Shown here: positions 22,112 through 32,984 of the stretch, one piece after another | Layout: every line of letters starts with the position of its first letter | Position numbering within the stretch: position 1 is the first letter of the stretch | Assembly (NCBI GenBank): GCA_027625915.1 | Contig: JANTQA010000047.1 | Span: 18,042,001 to 18,106,000 of the forward strand | DNA from: Anaeramoeba flamelloides | Lineage: Eukaryota > Metamonada > Anaeramoebidae | Reading direction: 5' to 3' | DNA: 64,000 bases | The notes under the pieces: generated by a model | Told to the model about the DNA's origin: nothing | What the model saw: only the letters and a program-made list of their open reading frames with translations | Databases searched by the model: none | Made by a program: the position numbers and the translations under genes

Positions 22112-25100
22112 TTATAATAAGGTATTTTGTATAATTAGGAATTTTTCAAGAAAAGTTTGGTAATGTCCAATACAATTTAAGGACTTCGAAGGTTTAATTA
22201 TCAATTCAGAATTATTAAATTGAGTCATTATATTGAAAATATATGATTCCTTAATTGGATTTTTATTACAATGAGAGCAATCTAATTGTTTACATTTTTG
22301 AAAAGATAATAAATAGGGGCTTATTTTTAAATGCCTACAAAAAAATTCATAATCATGAATTCTAATGTCGTTGCAATCATTAGTATTTAGAAGGCCACAA
22401 ATTTGTTGATAATCATTGTATGGGTAGGGGGTATCATTTGGATATTTAGAGCAACAATTAGTTATATGTATACTATTTGAAGATGTATTTTGAAAGATGT
22501 TTGTTAAGTTCTTTAATCTTGAAATTAGTTTTTGATTGATTCTTTCCGATTGTTTGTTTTGATTATCGAAATTTTCAAGATCTTTAATTAATTCTAGACA
22601 TCCACTCAGGAATATTTCAATTTTATTATCATCGATGAAATTAAGCGAATTTTGTTTTCTTTCTAATATTCCTTTTAAAATTTGATTCATATTGTTTATA
22701 GGATTAAAATAATTCTTCCTTTCAGAATAACTAACAATATTTAGGATATCTAAATTTAAATCTTTCCAAAGTCTTCCAAAATAAAATATTGAGCTTTTTC
22801 TGTTAGTTTCCATTTCAAGGTCATCATAATTAACTAATAATGAGATTATTGGTTTTTTATTTTTTTTAATAATTTCTATTAAATCATTTATATTTGATTG
22901 AATATTTGGGGGGTTCTTTTTCAATGTACGAAAGGTTAAATTCAAATTTCCAATTTGTGAAATATGTAAATGCTTCCGCTTTAATTGATCATTGTAATAA
23001 TTTTTCTTATTATCCAAATTTAAAATTAGATAACCAGACGAAATGATCAAATTTTGATAAATAACACTAGAATTTGACAAAGAAATATGATTTCTTGAAT
23101 TTTTTTTGATATTACAGCCCTGATCAAAACTAAATTCATTTTGGAAATAGCTTATCAAATTTAATGATGGCTCCCAGATATTATTATTGCAATTAAAATA
23201 GCATAATTTTCCACAGCTTATAATTGAGGAATATTCAGAAAACATTTGTGAAAATTCTAGTAATAATCTTATTTGAGTATGTGAATAGCAAAACCCTATT
23301 TTGTGGTTTGTTTCATTCAAGTTATTTGAGACATTTTTATGTAATAATATATGCTTTTTTTTTGTTTGAGAATTATTTTCAATATTTATTTTCTCATCTT
23401 GTTTGTGTTCTTCTTCTTTTTGTTTTTCCTTTGCTTTTCCCATTTCTAATTCTTTTTTTATTTCTTTTTTTATTTCAATTTCTTCTTCTTCCTCTTCTTC
23501 TTTTTCTTCTTCCTCTTTTTCTTGTTTTTTGTTTCCAAGTTCTTCTTCCACCTCTTTTTCTTTTTCATTTTGCTCTTGACTATAATTATTTTCCTTCTTT
23601 TGTACTCTTTTTTTTTTTTTTATGAACTTTACTTTTGATGAAGTAATAGTTTTTTTATTCCCATTATTATCATTTTTTTTATTTATTTGGCCTTTTTCAA
23701 GATTTACAGTTTGGAACTGTTCAAGAATTGATATATTCTTTTTTTGTAATTTTTTAGATTCAATTTTAATAAATTGAAATAAATCTTGTAAAAAATCTGG
23801 AAAATCATGAATTAAATTTTGTTCATTCAAACAATCTTTTTCATCACAAAATTCAATCCAGTCATAAATTTGATTTTCATTATCTATTTTTTTTTTCCTA
23901 TTATTACTTATTTTTTCTTTTAATATTTGAGAATAAAATTGAAATTTTTTCTCATTTTCTTGTGAAATCTCTTTTAAATTGAAATTGCTCGAATCAAGAT
24001 CCAAATTTGAATAATCATTTTGTGACCCATAATTGCCTGTACGTATCCCAATGCTATTACAATTGCGATCCATAGAAGATGTATTCGAATTTAATAAGTC
24101 CTCCAATAATAAAAAGCTATTAAACACTTGAGGATCAGTAAATTGTTGTATATCTACGATGATCGAGGTTTCTTTTTTCCTAATCAAGATTATTGGGAAT
24201 ATTTCTAAAAGTTGATATTCTAAATTGGCTTTACATTTTGTATTTATATTAAAATAGTCGATAATGTCGTCGATAATTAAAATTTTTGCATATCGGATTT
24301 GATGATAGATTATTTTTAAATCATTGTTATTTAAGGGGTAATGGTCTTTCAATTGATAATTATTCTTAAGGATCTCTTTTGCTGTTATATGCCAATCGTT
24401 AGTGTTTAAATTTAAAATATAAAAATCCTCATCATTGTTGTTCTTATCCAAATTGCAATATTCATTTTTAATATATGTATATTGATTATCATTTTTCTTG
24501 TCATTAATTTTTAGAGACTCAGATTTATTAAATAATGAGATACGATTTGGTGATTTTTTTAAGTGTATTGTAAAATTGTGATTTTCGTAATTTTGGGAAT
24601 GGAAATGTTCATCCTTTTTCAGAAATGTTTTTTTTCTTTTGCGATTGGAGATATGAGGAAAAATTTTTTCATCTTCAAAATGGGCTTCAAGGGTGGTTTT
24701 TTTATCTTTAATTTGTTTTTTTTTGAACAGCTTTGGACACCCAAATCGTTTTTTTTGATCTTGCATCACGTTTTCTTTTTTTTGGGTAAATTTTATAACA
24801 GGTCTTTGTTCGGTTTGGTTCTTGAAATTACAAAAAAGAAGATCATCAAAAGTATTTATTTTGGAAAGGATTTGGGATTCTTTCTTGGATTCCAGATCCA
24901 TTTCCTTATTATTGAGAATTTTTGGTTGAATTCTTGGCTTTTTGGTGGCAGGTCTTTTTCTTTTGATATTCTTTGAAATCGTAATTTTTTTCCTCTTTTT
25001 CACAATTTTTTTTTTTTTTTTTTGTAAAATTTTGATTTCTTTTAAAGTCTGTTTTTGAATTTGTTTTTTGGGTTCTTGTTTACTTTTCAGTTCTTTTTCT

Positions 25101-25972
25101 TTTTTTGGTTTCCCAGTGGCTTTTTTGTTGGGTTTTTTTTTCTTAATATTGTTGCTCTTCTTAAAATTATTTTGATCTTTTTTTTGATTTTTAGCAATCC
25201 GATCTTTCATTTGCGCTCGCTGGCGATAAATTCTTTTTCTCAGTCTTGACTTTGCCTTGGTAGAAATGGTATTTAGTTCCCCAAATGACTCTTTCATATG
25301 GTTTACCTTTGTTTTTAATTCATTTGAATCGTTGATGATGTCGATGGAGTTTGAATCTATTTCCCTTAATGTGTCTCTGATCAGGTGTTTTAATTCACTT
25401 TTTATCTGAGTTAAAATGTGTATCAAATTGTCTAAAATTTGGGCCAATAACGATTTCGATTGTGGGCTCCGTTTTAAACCATTGTAGTACACAGTAAACA
25501 GTTCCGCCAATTCCCCCCAGTTATTCATTGATTGTTTCAGTATCGTCTGAAATCCCAAATCTTGATCCAAGATCTGTGGCAGCTTATTGCCATCAAGAAA
25601 CCTTTTTTGAAACAATTTTTGGAATTTCAATGAACGATCACTTTTTGTTTTTTTTGAGAATGACCTTGAATCAAAATTCGAATCAACATGTTTTTCTTTT
25701 AAATAAAGGATTCTGTTCGTTTTTTTCGAATAGAAAAGATTCTTCTTCTTCCCCTTGTTGGTTAGTTTGTCAATTAGCTCTGTGTTGCCAAGTGAGTTCT
25801 TGGTATATTCCTTCACTTTGTCGAGATCATTCTTGATTTCATTCCATTTGGACTGTGCTTGATTAAAGACTACCTCCCGAGAACCTTGGTGGATGTTATT
25901 CTGATAATAACAGTTCACAAATAATTCATACAGATTTGTTGGGGAGGTATAAATTTTATTTGTGTTTTTCAT
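22112..25972 (-). CDS. Large intronless protein of unknown function with HMG-like N-terminus
   Basis: 1286 codons with no break, starting at an ATG. I do not recognise the family. Residues about 8-60 (SPTNLYELFVNCYYQ, then AQSKWNEIKND and KVKEY) have the size and pattern of an HMG-box-like segment: aromatic, then Trp, then basic/Tyr. Residues about 255-350 are a very lysine-rich probable nuclear or DNA-contacting stretch. Residues about 520-640 look folded and hydrophobic (IRYAKILIIDDIIDYF). Residues about 770-880 are a low-complexity Glu/Lys coiled region. The C-terminal 120 residues are rich in Cys and His (CCSKYP, FCRHLKI, KCKQLDCSHC), perhaps a metal-binding domain. The last motif reminds me of uncharacterised, possibly transposon-derived proteins in other eukaryotes; that is a weak inference. 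No flanking inverted repeats bracket the ORF itself. Confidence 0.8.
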   Translation of the reverse strand: MKNTNKIYTSPTNLYELFVNCYYQNNIHQGSREVVFNQAQSKWNEIKNDLDKVKEYTKNSLGNTELIDKLTNKGKKKNLFYSKKTNRILYLKEKHVDSNFDSRSFSKKTKSDRSLKFQKLFQKRFLDGNKLPQILDQDLGFQTILKQSMNNWGELAELFTVYYNGLKRSPQSKSLLAQILDNLIHILTQIKSELKHLIRDTLREIDSNSIDIINDSNELKTKVNHMKESFGELNTISTKAKSRLRKRIYRQRAQMKDRIAKNQKKDQNNFKKSNNIKKKKPNKKATGKPKKEKELKSKQEPKKQIQKQTLKEIKILQKKKKKIVKKRKKITISKNIKRKRPATKKPRIQPKILNNKEMDLESKKESQILSKINTFDDLLFCNFKNQTEQRPVIKFTQKKENVMQDQKKRFGCPKLFKKKQIKDKKTTLEAHFEDEKIFPHISNRKRKKTFLKKDEHFHSQNYENHNFTIHLKKSPNRISLFNKSESLKINDKKNDNQYTYIKNEYCNLDKNNNDEDFYILNLNTNDWHITAKEILKNNYQLKDHYPLNNNDLKIIYHQIRYAKILIIDDIIDYFNINTKCKANLEYQLLEIFPIILIRKKETSIIVDIQQFTDPQVFNSFLLLEDLLNSNTSSMDRNCNSIGIRTGNYGSQNDYSNLDLDSSNFNLKEISQENEKKFQFYSQILKEKISNNRKKKIDNENQIYDWIEFCDEKDCLNEQNLIHDFPDFLQDLFQFIKIESKKLQKKNISILEQFQTVNLEKGQINKKNDNNGNKKTITSSKVKFIKKKKRVQKKENNYSQEQNEKEKEVEEELGNKKQEKEEEEKEEEEEEEIEIKKEIKKELEMGKAKEKQKEEEHKQDEKINIENNSQTKKKHILLHKNVSNNLNETNHKIGFCYSHTQIRLLLEFSQMFSEYSSIISCGKLCYFNCNNNIWEPSLNLISYFQNEFSFDQGCNIKKNSRNHISLSNSSVIYQNLIISSGYLILNLDNKKNYYNDQLKRKHLHISQIGNLNLTFRTLKKNPPNIQSNINDLIEIIKKNKKPIISLLVNYDDLEMETNRKSSIFYFGRLWKDLNLDILNIVSYSERKNYFNPINNMNQILKGILERKQNSLNFIDDNKIEIFLSGCLELIKDLENFDNQNKQSERINQKLISRLKNLTNIFQNTSSNSIHITNCCSKYPNDTPYPYNDYQQICGLLNTNDCNDIRIHDYEFFCRHLKISPYLLSFQKCKQLDCSHCNKNPIKESYIFNIMTQFNNSELIIKPSKSLNCIGHYQTFLEKFLIIQNTLL

Positions 25973-27726
25973 TTATTATTTTCCCAAATTAGAATAAATC
26001 TGTAAAAAATAAATACTTATATTAAAATTTAGAATTATTTGAGTTTACTTGTGGCGAAACATTTAAGCAATCACCTCCCTAAAATTTTTCTCTTATTCAA
26101 GACAAAAAAAATACTTTATTAATTTCTTTTTTATAAGTTTTGCAAACAGTTTATTTTCTCTTGAAAATTTTATTTTTTTTTTCTATTTTTTTTAATGATC
26201 CACACCTTTAAATGTAATTGATTTTGATTTTGTAAAATAAAGTTAAATTTACAATTCTACAGGTAATTCCATTCTAAATCGGAATAATTTTCACTTACTT
26301 TTTCAATTTCGTTTTTTTTTTCTAAATAAGTTATTTGGAAAACTCAATTCGAAAATTCGAAAATAGGAAGTGAAAATTTTTCATTTATAATTCAAATCAC
26401 AGTATTGTTATTGTTATTATTTTTGTAGGCAAGTGTTTGAGTTTTTAGAGTTAACTAACGTGGGAAGGTTAATTTCAATCAACACAATACTAAAATCATC
26501 CATTTTTTACCAAATTTATTTTTTGAAAAATATTTTATTAACTATACACAGGTAGGACGTAATAGCGTTTAAATGAGTTAAATTCAACGGAAATTCGCGT
26601 TTTTTCGTTTGTTTAGGAGTTTTTTCGTGTAAAACGCGTAAAAGGCGTTCTATTGGGGATTTTTTAAAAGCCAAAAATAGTTAAAGCGTTTTTCAGTTTA
26701 AAACTTTAGAAATTTTTAAACGCTTTAAACGCTTTGAAAAAAATCTGTATTTAGATGTGAAGAAAAGAAGGACAATTTTCACTTTTTTACCAATTCCAAT
26801 TTAGATCAGATCACATTTTTTTGTATTGGAAAACACACCCTTATATTCTACGAAACACTGACCATTTGAAATTTAAATGTTATAATTTTCTTAATTCATT
26901 ACGTAACAAAGGTAGGACAATTTTTTAAACGGGAAAACTCAAAAAAAACCGCAAATTCCATGCGTTGTGACCGCGTAGAATAGAGAGTTTTTCGAAAATT
27001 CACGTTTAATTGTCGAGATTTCTTTATTTATCTTACTTGACTAAAAAATCTTTTAATTATTGAAACTTAAAAACAAAAAAAATATACAAATAACTTTTAA
27101 AATAATGAATGATCTATTTTATTTATTTTATTTGGTTTGTAACTTGAAAAAAAACTTAACCTCAAATTTTAACTTTTTAATATATTTTGTTATAAAATTA
27201 AATAGTTTTCAAGAAAAAATTTCTTGATCGATCACAAAAAAAGAAAAGTAAAAACAAAAAAATATTTTAAATTCTGCTGAAAAAAAAAATATCCTTATCT
27301 GATTATATAAACCAAACTGTATTTTGTGGACTATGCTGCAATTTTCCATTCATTGATTAATTCGCTTTTCTCTATCCGTGTTGGAGTTAATAAATATTAT
27401 GAGAGAATGAGTGTATGTAATAAAGAAGTTCAATTTGAATTCTTTTAAAAAAAAACTAAATGAGGAAATGTCTTATTACTTAAGTGCAGCATTATTTGAA
27501 TTTTTTTTCACAACAAAACAAAAAAATAGTTTTTGTACATTTCTAAAGAAGTAATTTTGTCCAAAATTGTAACTTTATAAAATGTAAAAGTAAATTTCAA
27601 AAAAGTAAATTAGAAAAAATAAAATTATTTTTTTTGACAAAAGACAATAGGATTCAAAATTGAAAATAACCATTATGAAATATAGAATGGTGATAATTTG
27701 AGTCGAAAAAAAATTTTTTTGAGCTC

Positions 27727-28461
27727 TTACAGTCAGTTTCACTTTTAAGGCACAAACTTTCAACGAAATTTAAGGCACAAAAAAAATCTCAAATTAAGGC
27801 ACATTTTTTGGAATTTTAATTTTTACAATTTATTTTACTAAACTAGATTCCAAAAATTTGGACACAGTTTAAACAGTTGAAAGAACATCATTACTGTACT
27901 TTAAATTCAAATTGGAAGAATTTTGATTTTACAAACAATTTCATTTTTTGTCTTTTTTGTTTTGTTTTCATTTCCTTTTTTGCAGTTACGTAATTTGTTT
28001 CGTTAGATCTCGAAATTTTTTTTCAATGATTGATAGAAGGTTAGGGTTGAGTTTGTTAAATTGGAAAATCAAATACAATTGGTAGATGATATCTTATCAT
28101 TTGATCGATCAACAATTGTTGGTGAAATTTCAACAAATTTACCAATACATTTTTTGTTCCGCTCGTTTCATTATTTTGGACACACCTGTTTTTATTTTTG
28201 GAGTTTTATATTTTTTTCTTTTATTTGGATGAAAATGATTACATATAAAAACATTAATACCTTGTAACTTAAATGTAGTTTTATATTAGGTTTGGGAAAA
28301 TACAATAAATTGGTTTTTTTTTTTTGCCTATTTTTGATTTTGGGTGTGTCCAAATTTTTGGAACGGGGTTTAGAAGCTGAATTTTGTGCTTTAATTTGAG
28401 ATTTTTTTTGTGCCTTAAATTTCGTTGAAAGTTTGTGCCTTAAAAGTGAAACTGACGGTAA
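27727..28461. mobile_element. CAGTCAG palindromic MITE split by a Tc1-like element
   Basis: Left half TTACAGTCAGTTTCACTTTT and right half AAAAGTGAAACTGACGGTAA are complementary. The centre is interrupted at TA (27839-27840, repeated at 28371-28372) by the element 27841-28370. Confidence 0.85.
27841..28370. mobile_element. Tc1/mariner-like non-autonomous element (family TcA, copy 1)
   Basis: 530 bp with terminal inverted repeats AACTAGATTCCAAAAATTTG and AACCCCGTTCCAAAAATTTG (right end read on the minus strand), both going on to GACACA. Flanked by TA on both sides, and removal restores the host palindrome. The only ORF is short and resembles no transposase I know. Confidence 0.85.
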
Positions 28462-28579
28462 TTCATTTCAAAATTTTTTTTTGTGATTTAATTGTCTTAC
28501 TTATAAGATCAAAAAGAACACTTCTGGGAAAAATAATCACTGATCACATTTGAAAAGTCAGAAATTTTGTGAAAAAATA

Positions 28580-29670
28580 AATTTTTTATTTTTGATACTT
28601 ATTACCTTTTCCAAATTTCCCTTCTTAAGTTGTTTGGGTTCCTTAGGTTCCGTAGGTTCATTCGGTTCCTTCTCTTTTTGTTTTTTTAGGTGTTTGGGAA
28701 AGGTAAAAGGAATAAAAAATCATTTTTTGAATTGGTTGACCTGGTCATGACTTACCCAACCAAACTTGTTCATGATCAAATCTTCGACGGGGACTTAAGC
28801 AACTGTATTTGAACTGAATCCAACGAATGTGATCTGAAATCGACCAAAGTGAACCGAATTGAACTTTTCGTACTATCTATCGAGTCGTTACTTGGACTGG
28901 GTTTTTGCTGTCGATTCGGTATCTTGTACTGGGATTTTTCAAAAACAAGCTTTGGGAAACTTGCACAAAAAAAAATAAATAAAAAAAGCAAAGCAACTGA
29001 AAAGAAAATTTCGAAAACCAAATCTTATTCTTCAACCCCAGAGCTTTATAGATTTAACTCATCTATAAAGTTCTAAATCAAAATTTAATTAAGCAGCCTA
29101 CAGTCGGATTCACTTTTAAGGCACAAACTTTCAACGAAATTTAAGGTACAAAAAAATCTCAAATTAAGGCACAAATTTTGGAATTTTTTTTCCCCAATTT
29201 ATTTTTACTTGTATTTGAGTTTTGTGCCTTAATTTGAGAATTTTTTTGTGCCTTAAATTTCGTTGAAAGTTTATGCCTTAAAAATGAAACTGAATGTATT
29301 TCATTTGATCTATAGTTGTTCAAATATTTAGAAATATTTATTAAAACAAATTATGGTGACGATCCAAAAAAATCGACATAAAAAGAAACAACCGCCAGCC
29401 CATTCAACACTTGGGGCACAAAAAAACTTTTCACTGAAGTTTTTTCTTTTTTCTATTATTTTTTGACTCTTACATTTCTTGCTTTTCTTTCTCTTTTTCT
29501 TGTCTTTGTTTAGAAATAATTTATTCTTTTCATTTTTTAAAGAAAAGATATCCTCTGAATTGTAATCCTACCTCCATTATTGTTAGGATAAAAAACCCTA
29601 AATACAATTTTAGAGTTTCAGGCAAATAGGAGGTAATTTTGTTGAATCACCTCTCTTAAACAATAAAAAA
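28580..29670 (+). mobile_element. LINE-mobilised element sharing the LINE 3' hairpin (copy 1)
   Basis: Bases about 28600-29090 and 29300-29660 match 41090-41800 and 42690-42860 (ACTTAAGCAACTG, TTACTTGGACTGGGTTTTTG, ATTCAACAC). It ends with GGCAAATAGGAGGT, a hairpin partner CACCTCTCTT and an A-rich tail. No modules lie before that tail. A CAGTCAG palindrome sits inside at 29099-29299. It lacks the reverse-transcriptase remnant present in the 41-43 kb copy. Confidence 0.7.
29099..29299. mobile_element. CAGTCAG palindromic MITE
   Basis: TACAGTCGGATTCACTTTTA at left and TAAAAATGAAACTGAATGTA at right, with inner arms AAGGCACAAACTTTCAACG / CGTTGAAAGTTTATGCCTT. About 200 bp, no ORF. Confidence 0.85.
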
Positions 29671-29874
29671 AAATTAAATTTTTGAAGTGAATATTTTTTG
29701 AATTTTAAAGCTCTTTTTTTGTGATCAATAAAAAATATTATTGTCGAAAATGAGTGATTAAATATTCAAAAAGTTGTTTGAATAACCAATCAACACAGTT
29801 GGAATTAACCTTAAATAATTTCAAAATTCATTCTTCTTTTCTTCTAATCTAATGAGGGATTTTTTTTCAAAAAT

Positions 29875-30272
29875 TTACAGTCAGTTTCACTTTTAAGGCA
29901 CAAACTTTCAACGAAATTTAAGGCACAAAAAAAATCTCAAATTAAGGCATAAATTTTGGAATTTTTTTTTACAATTTATTTTTACAGTCAGTTTCACTTT
30001 TAAGACACAAACTTTCAACGAAATTTAAGGCACAATAAAAATCTCAAATTAAAGCACATTTTTTGGAATTTTAATTTTCACAAATTATTTTACTAGAATT
30101 TGAATTTTGTGCCTTAATTTGAGATTTTTTTTGTGCCTTAAATTTCGTAGAAAGTTTGTGTCTTAAAAGTGAAACTGACTGTACTAGAATTTGAATTTTG
30201 TACTTTAATTTGAGATTTTAATGTGCATTAAATTTCGTTGAAAGTTTGTGCCTTAAAAGTGAAACTGACTGT
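29875..30272. mobile_element. CAGTCAG MITE with a second copy inserted in its centre
   Basis: Outer copy 29875-29981 plus 30182-30272; inner copy about 29984-30181. The inner copy begins CAGTCAG and ends CTGACTG and is flanked by TA, splitting the host centre TTTTTACTAGAATTTG. The family thus inserts into its own copies with a 2-bp TA duplication. Confidence 0.87.
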
Positions 30273-30441
30273 ATTTTATTTTTTTAGTATTTAAAGCGTT
30301 TAAAATTTTCAAAAGTTTTATATGCAAAACCGATTTTTGTTTTTTTTGCGTTTAAAAAATCGAAAATAAAACGCTTTCAACGAGTTTTAAACGAAAAACC
30401 TTTTAAACAAACGAAAAAAACGCGAATTTCCGTTGAATTTA

Positions 30442-30638
30442 CAGTCAGTTTCACTTTTAAGGCACACACTTTCAACGAAATTTAAGGCACAAAAAAAATC
30501 TCAAATTAAGGCACAAAATTTGGAATTTTTTTTTTTACAATTTATTTTTACTAGAATTTGAATTTTTACCCTTAATTGGAGATTTTTTTGTGCCTTAAAT
30601 TTCGTTGAAAGTTTGTGCCTTAAAAGTGAAACTGACTG
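30442..30638. mobile_element. CAGTCAG palindromic MITE inserted in arm X
   Basis: CAGTCAGTTTCACTTTTAAG to CTTAAAAGTGAAACTGACTG with TA on both sides. It lies directly after the arm-X sequence GCGAATTTCCGTTGAATT, so it landed in the older inverted-repeat element. Confidence 0.87.
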
Positions 30639-31539
30639 TAAGTTCTTTCATCTTTTAATTTAATTTTTGAGAATTAAAATATTCTTTCTTAAATTCACCA
30701 ATTCTATCATGACATTAATTTACTCCAATATAACAGGGGGGAAATGTGAAGCAACAAAGAGAAAATACTATACCACTATCAACTTAGCTGATTTAAATCA
30801 AAGTTTTTGATAAAATTTCTTTTAATAATCAGTATTATTTTTTTTTTTGTTTTTATTTTGTTGTTTTATGATCGATCAAAAATTTTTGATTACACAAAAT
30901 AAATTGTATTTTTAAATTTTAGGATTAATTTAATTTTTTGGTAACAGGCCAAATAAAATAAATAAAATATTATATTCTATCCAATTATTTTAATGAGATA
31001 TTTTATGTGTTTATTTTCAGCTCCCATAATTAAATAGATTTTTGAGATGTGGTAAGATAAATAAAAAACTCAAAATTAAACCCGAATTTTCAATAAACCC
31101 TCTATTCTACGCGGTCGCAACGCATGGAATTCGCGGTTTTTTTTTTCATGTTTTCCGTTTAAAAAATGTCCTTCCTGTGTAAGTAAAATAATTTGATCTC
31201 AGTTGGACATTTTGGATTTAAATCACTTTTAAACGAATTGGTAATCGGAAATATTTTTTAATATTCACCTTTTAATAGAATGACAAAATTATTTTGTTTA
31301 TTTTGGTACACAAAATAATCTTGATAATTTTAGTAAAATAAACAAAAACTTTTTTTGGGTTTTCTCACTTGTTTTATTTATTTCGAAGAGATAATTCAGG
31401 TTATTGTTTTGTTTTATGAATTCCCAAAATATTTTATTATTAGAATACCTTGATCTGACCCTAATTTTTTTCACAGTTTACTTTTTTACTTGCAGAAAAA
31501 TCATCAATAAATAAGTTTGTCAAAAAAGTTCTTTTTTAA

Positions 31540-32215
31540 TTGTTTTTTTTTTTCATTTTAAAGGGAGGAAAAATTTTCCTTGTACAGCCTTTAGGTTTTC
31601 CAGAATTTAAAAGAATAAAGTAAAATGTATTTTGATTTTACTCTTTTATTCTTTATCCTGGAAAACCTAGGCACCTGATGATTGGTTTTTTTTAAAATCA
31701 ATTAATCAACTAAAAATTTATTTAATTTTTGGTTTATTTCTTATATTAAAAAAAACCTAGGCATTTAGAGTTAGGTTTTCCAGAATTTAAAATAATTCTG
31801 GAAAATCTTTAGATTTTACTTGATTCTTATCAATTTTGTAAAACTGGCTTTGTTTTTCTTGATTTTTCTGTTTATTTGTAAAAACAATATATTTAGCGGA
31901 GAAAACAGAAAACTTCAAGAAAATAGTAGATAGGTTTTTTTAAAAAGGATTGAGAAATAAAAAGAAAATTTCAAACATTTTCTTTTAATTTAACAAATTA
32001 TAAAAAAACTTGGCACTTGAAAACACTTCTCTAATTTCTAAATTTTTATTTAGAAATTTCAATTAAGAATCATAAATTTTCTTTATCATTAACTAAACAT
32101 AATATACATAAGAAATCTTTGTATCGAATAATATCATTAATAGTATTCTTTTTATTAGATTTTCGTTTATTTGGATTTATTCTTTAATTGAAATTTAAGA
32201 TTTTTTTCATAGAAT
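31540..32215 (-). mobile_element. Reverse LINE 3' copy with palindromic modules
   Basis: Reading the minus strand: relic of the LINE ORF end (32050-32215), the short hairpin AATTTCTAAATTTTTATTTA, then about four palindromic modules (31595-31995; arms GGTTTTCCAGAATTTAAAAG, linker CCTAGGCACC). A degraded terminal hairpin and T-rich run (31540-31590) follow. Confidence 0.7.
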
Positions 32216-32243
32216 GGGTAATTAAATGTTGGAATTTGAACTA

Positions 32244-32473
32244 AACTATTTTTCATAAATTTTGACTCACTTTATAATGTTAACGGGAGTTGTTTGGAGG
32301 GTTTATTCCAGTATTCTTAACAAAAATTATTTTTAAATTTTTGGATCAGAATCATTTTTTCTAATTTTTCAAATTTTTGTTTTGCTTTTTCAAATTTTTT
32401 TTTTTTTTTCTTTTTGTTTTTCTTTTTGTTTTTCTTTTTCTTTTTCTTTTTCTTTTTCTTTTTTTTTTCTTTT

Positions 32474-32516
<43 letters not shown>

Positions 32517-32895
32517 CTTTTTTTTTTTAAAAAGATCATGTGGAAAAAAAAGAGATCTTCGAAAAGACAAATAATCACTAAGAAAATTGGGGCTATGTAG
32601 TGTCTTTGAAAATGGATTTAATTATTCATAAAAAATATTGTTGTTCAACTTTTTTTCAGTGAAAGTTCAGTAATAAAAAATGGGTAATGCTCATTTCAAA
32701 AATTGTGACTCACTTTTTTTTAGTTTTTGGTTTTATTTTTTTTAATTTTTAATATATCAGGAATTTATAGATTTAGAATGACTTAAAAGTGAATTACAAA
32801 TCATATTTAGTTATTAATTGTTCTTGAATACTAAAGGATAAATATTTTTTTTCAATTTATTATTTCAGGTGAGTCACAATTTTTGAAAAAGAGTT
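32244..32895. mobile_element. TA-flanked TIR element (family TcB, copy 2)
   Basis: Terminus AACTATTTTTCATAAATTTT then GACTCAC is complementary to GTGAGTCACAATTTTTGAAA then AAGAGTT; TA lies at both borders (32242-32243, 32896-32897). A third TIR-like motif (TTTCAAAAATTGTGACTCAC, about 32694) is internal. A long polypyrimidine T/C tract at 32395-32530 gives spurious poly-Lys and poly-Phe ORFs. Confidence 0.8.
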
Positions 32896-32984
32896 TAGTT
32901 TTAGAATTTTTTTTTTTTTTTTTCAAAAAATGATATTGATTTTTTTTTTTCTTGTTTCAAAACCTCTTATAAGTGGTATATTTT

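Larger units (their letters stand above)
26553..31183. mobile_element. Inverted-repeat element system with two kinds of ends
   Basis: Arm Y, 26905-27300, starting GGTAGGACAATTTTTTAAAC, is complementary to 30830-31183, whose end reads GTCCTTCCTGTGTA; a shared core is CCATGCGTTG with CCGCGTAGAATAGAG. Arm X, 26553-26760, also starting ACAGGTAGGAC and holding ATTCAACGGAAATTCGCG, is complementary to 30290-30440. X and Y share only the first 11-14 bases. CpG-containing motifs (CGCG, AACGC) stand out against the AT-rich background. No transposase ORF survives inside. Confidence 0.65.

Noticed and set aside
22900-25840. Antisense ORFs opposite the 1286-codon gene
   Set aside because: They are hydrophobic mirror frames of Lys/Glu-rich codons on the other strand, with no motifs.
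28061-28267. Short ORF in the TcA element as a transposase remnant
   Set aside because: No DDE or helix-turn-helix signature; mostly aromatic and hydrophobic residues from T-rich DNA.
26553-31183. LTR retroelement or capsid-bearing large element
   Set aside because: The repeats are inverted and not direct, and no capsid, integrase or polymerase-like ORF is present.
32361-32600. Several overlapping ORFs of poly-Lys or poly-Phe
   Set aside because: They come from a T/C-rich simple-sequence tract inside a TIR element and have no protein-like composition.
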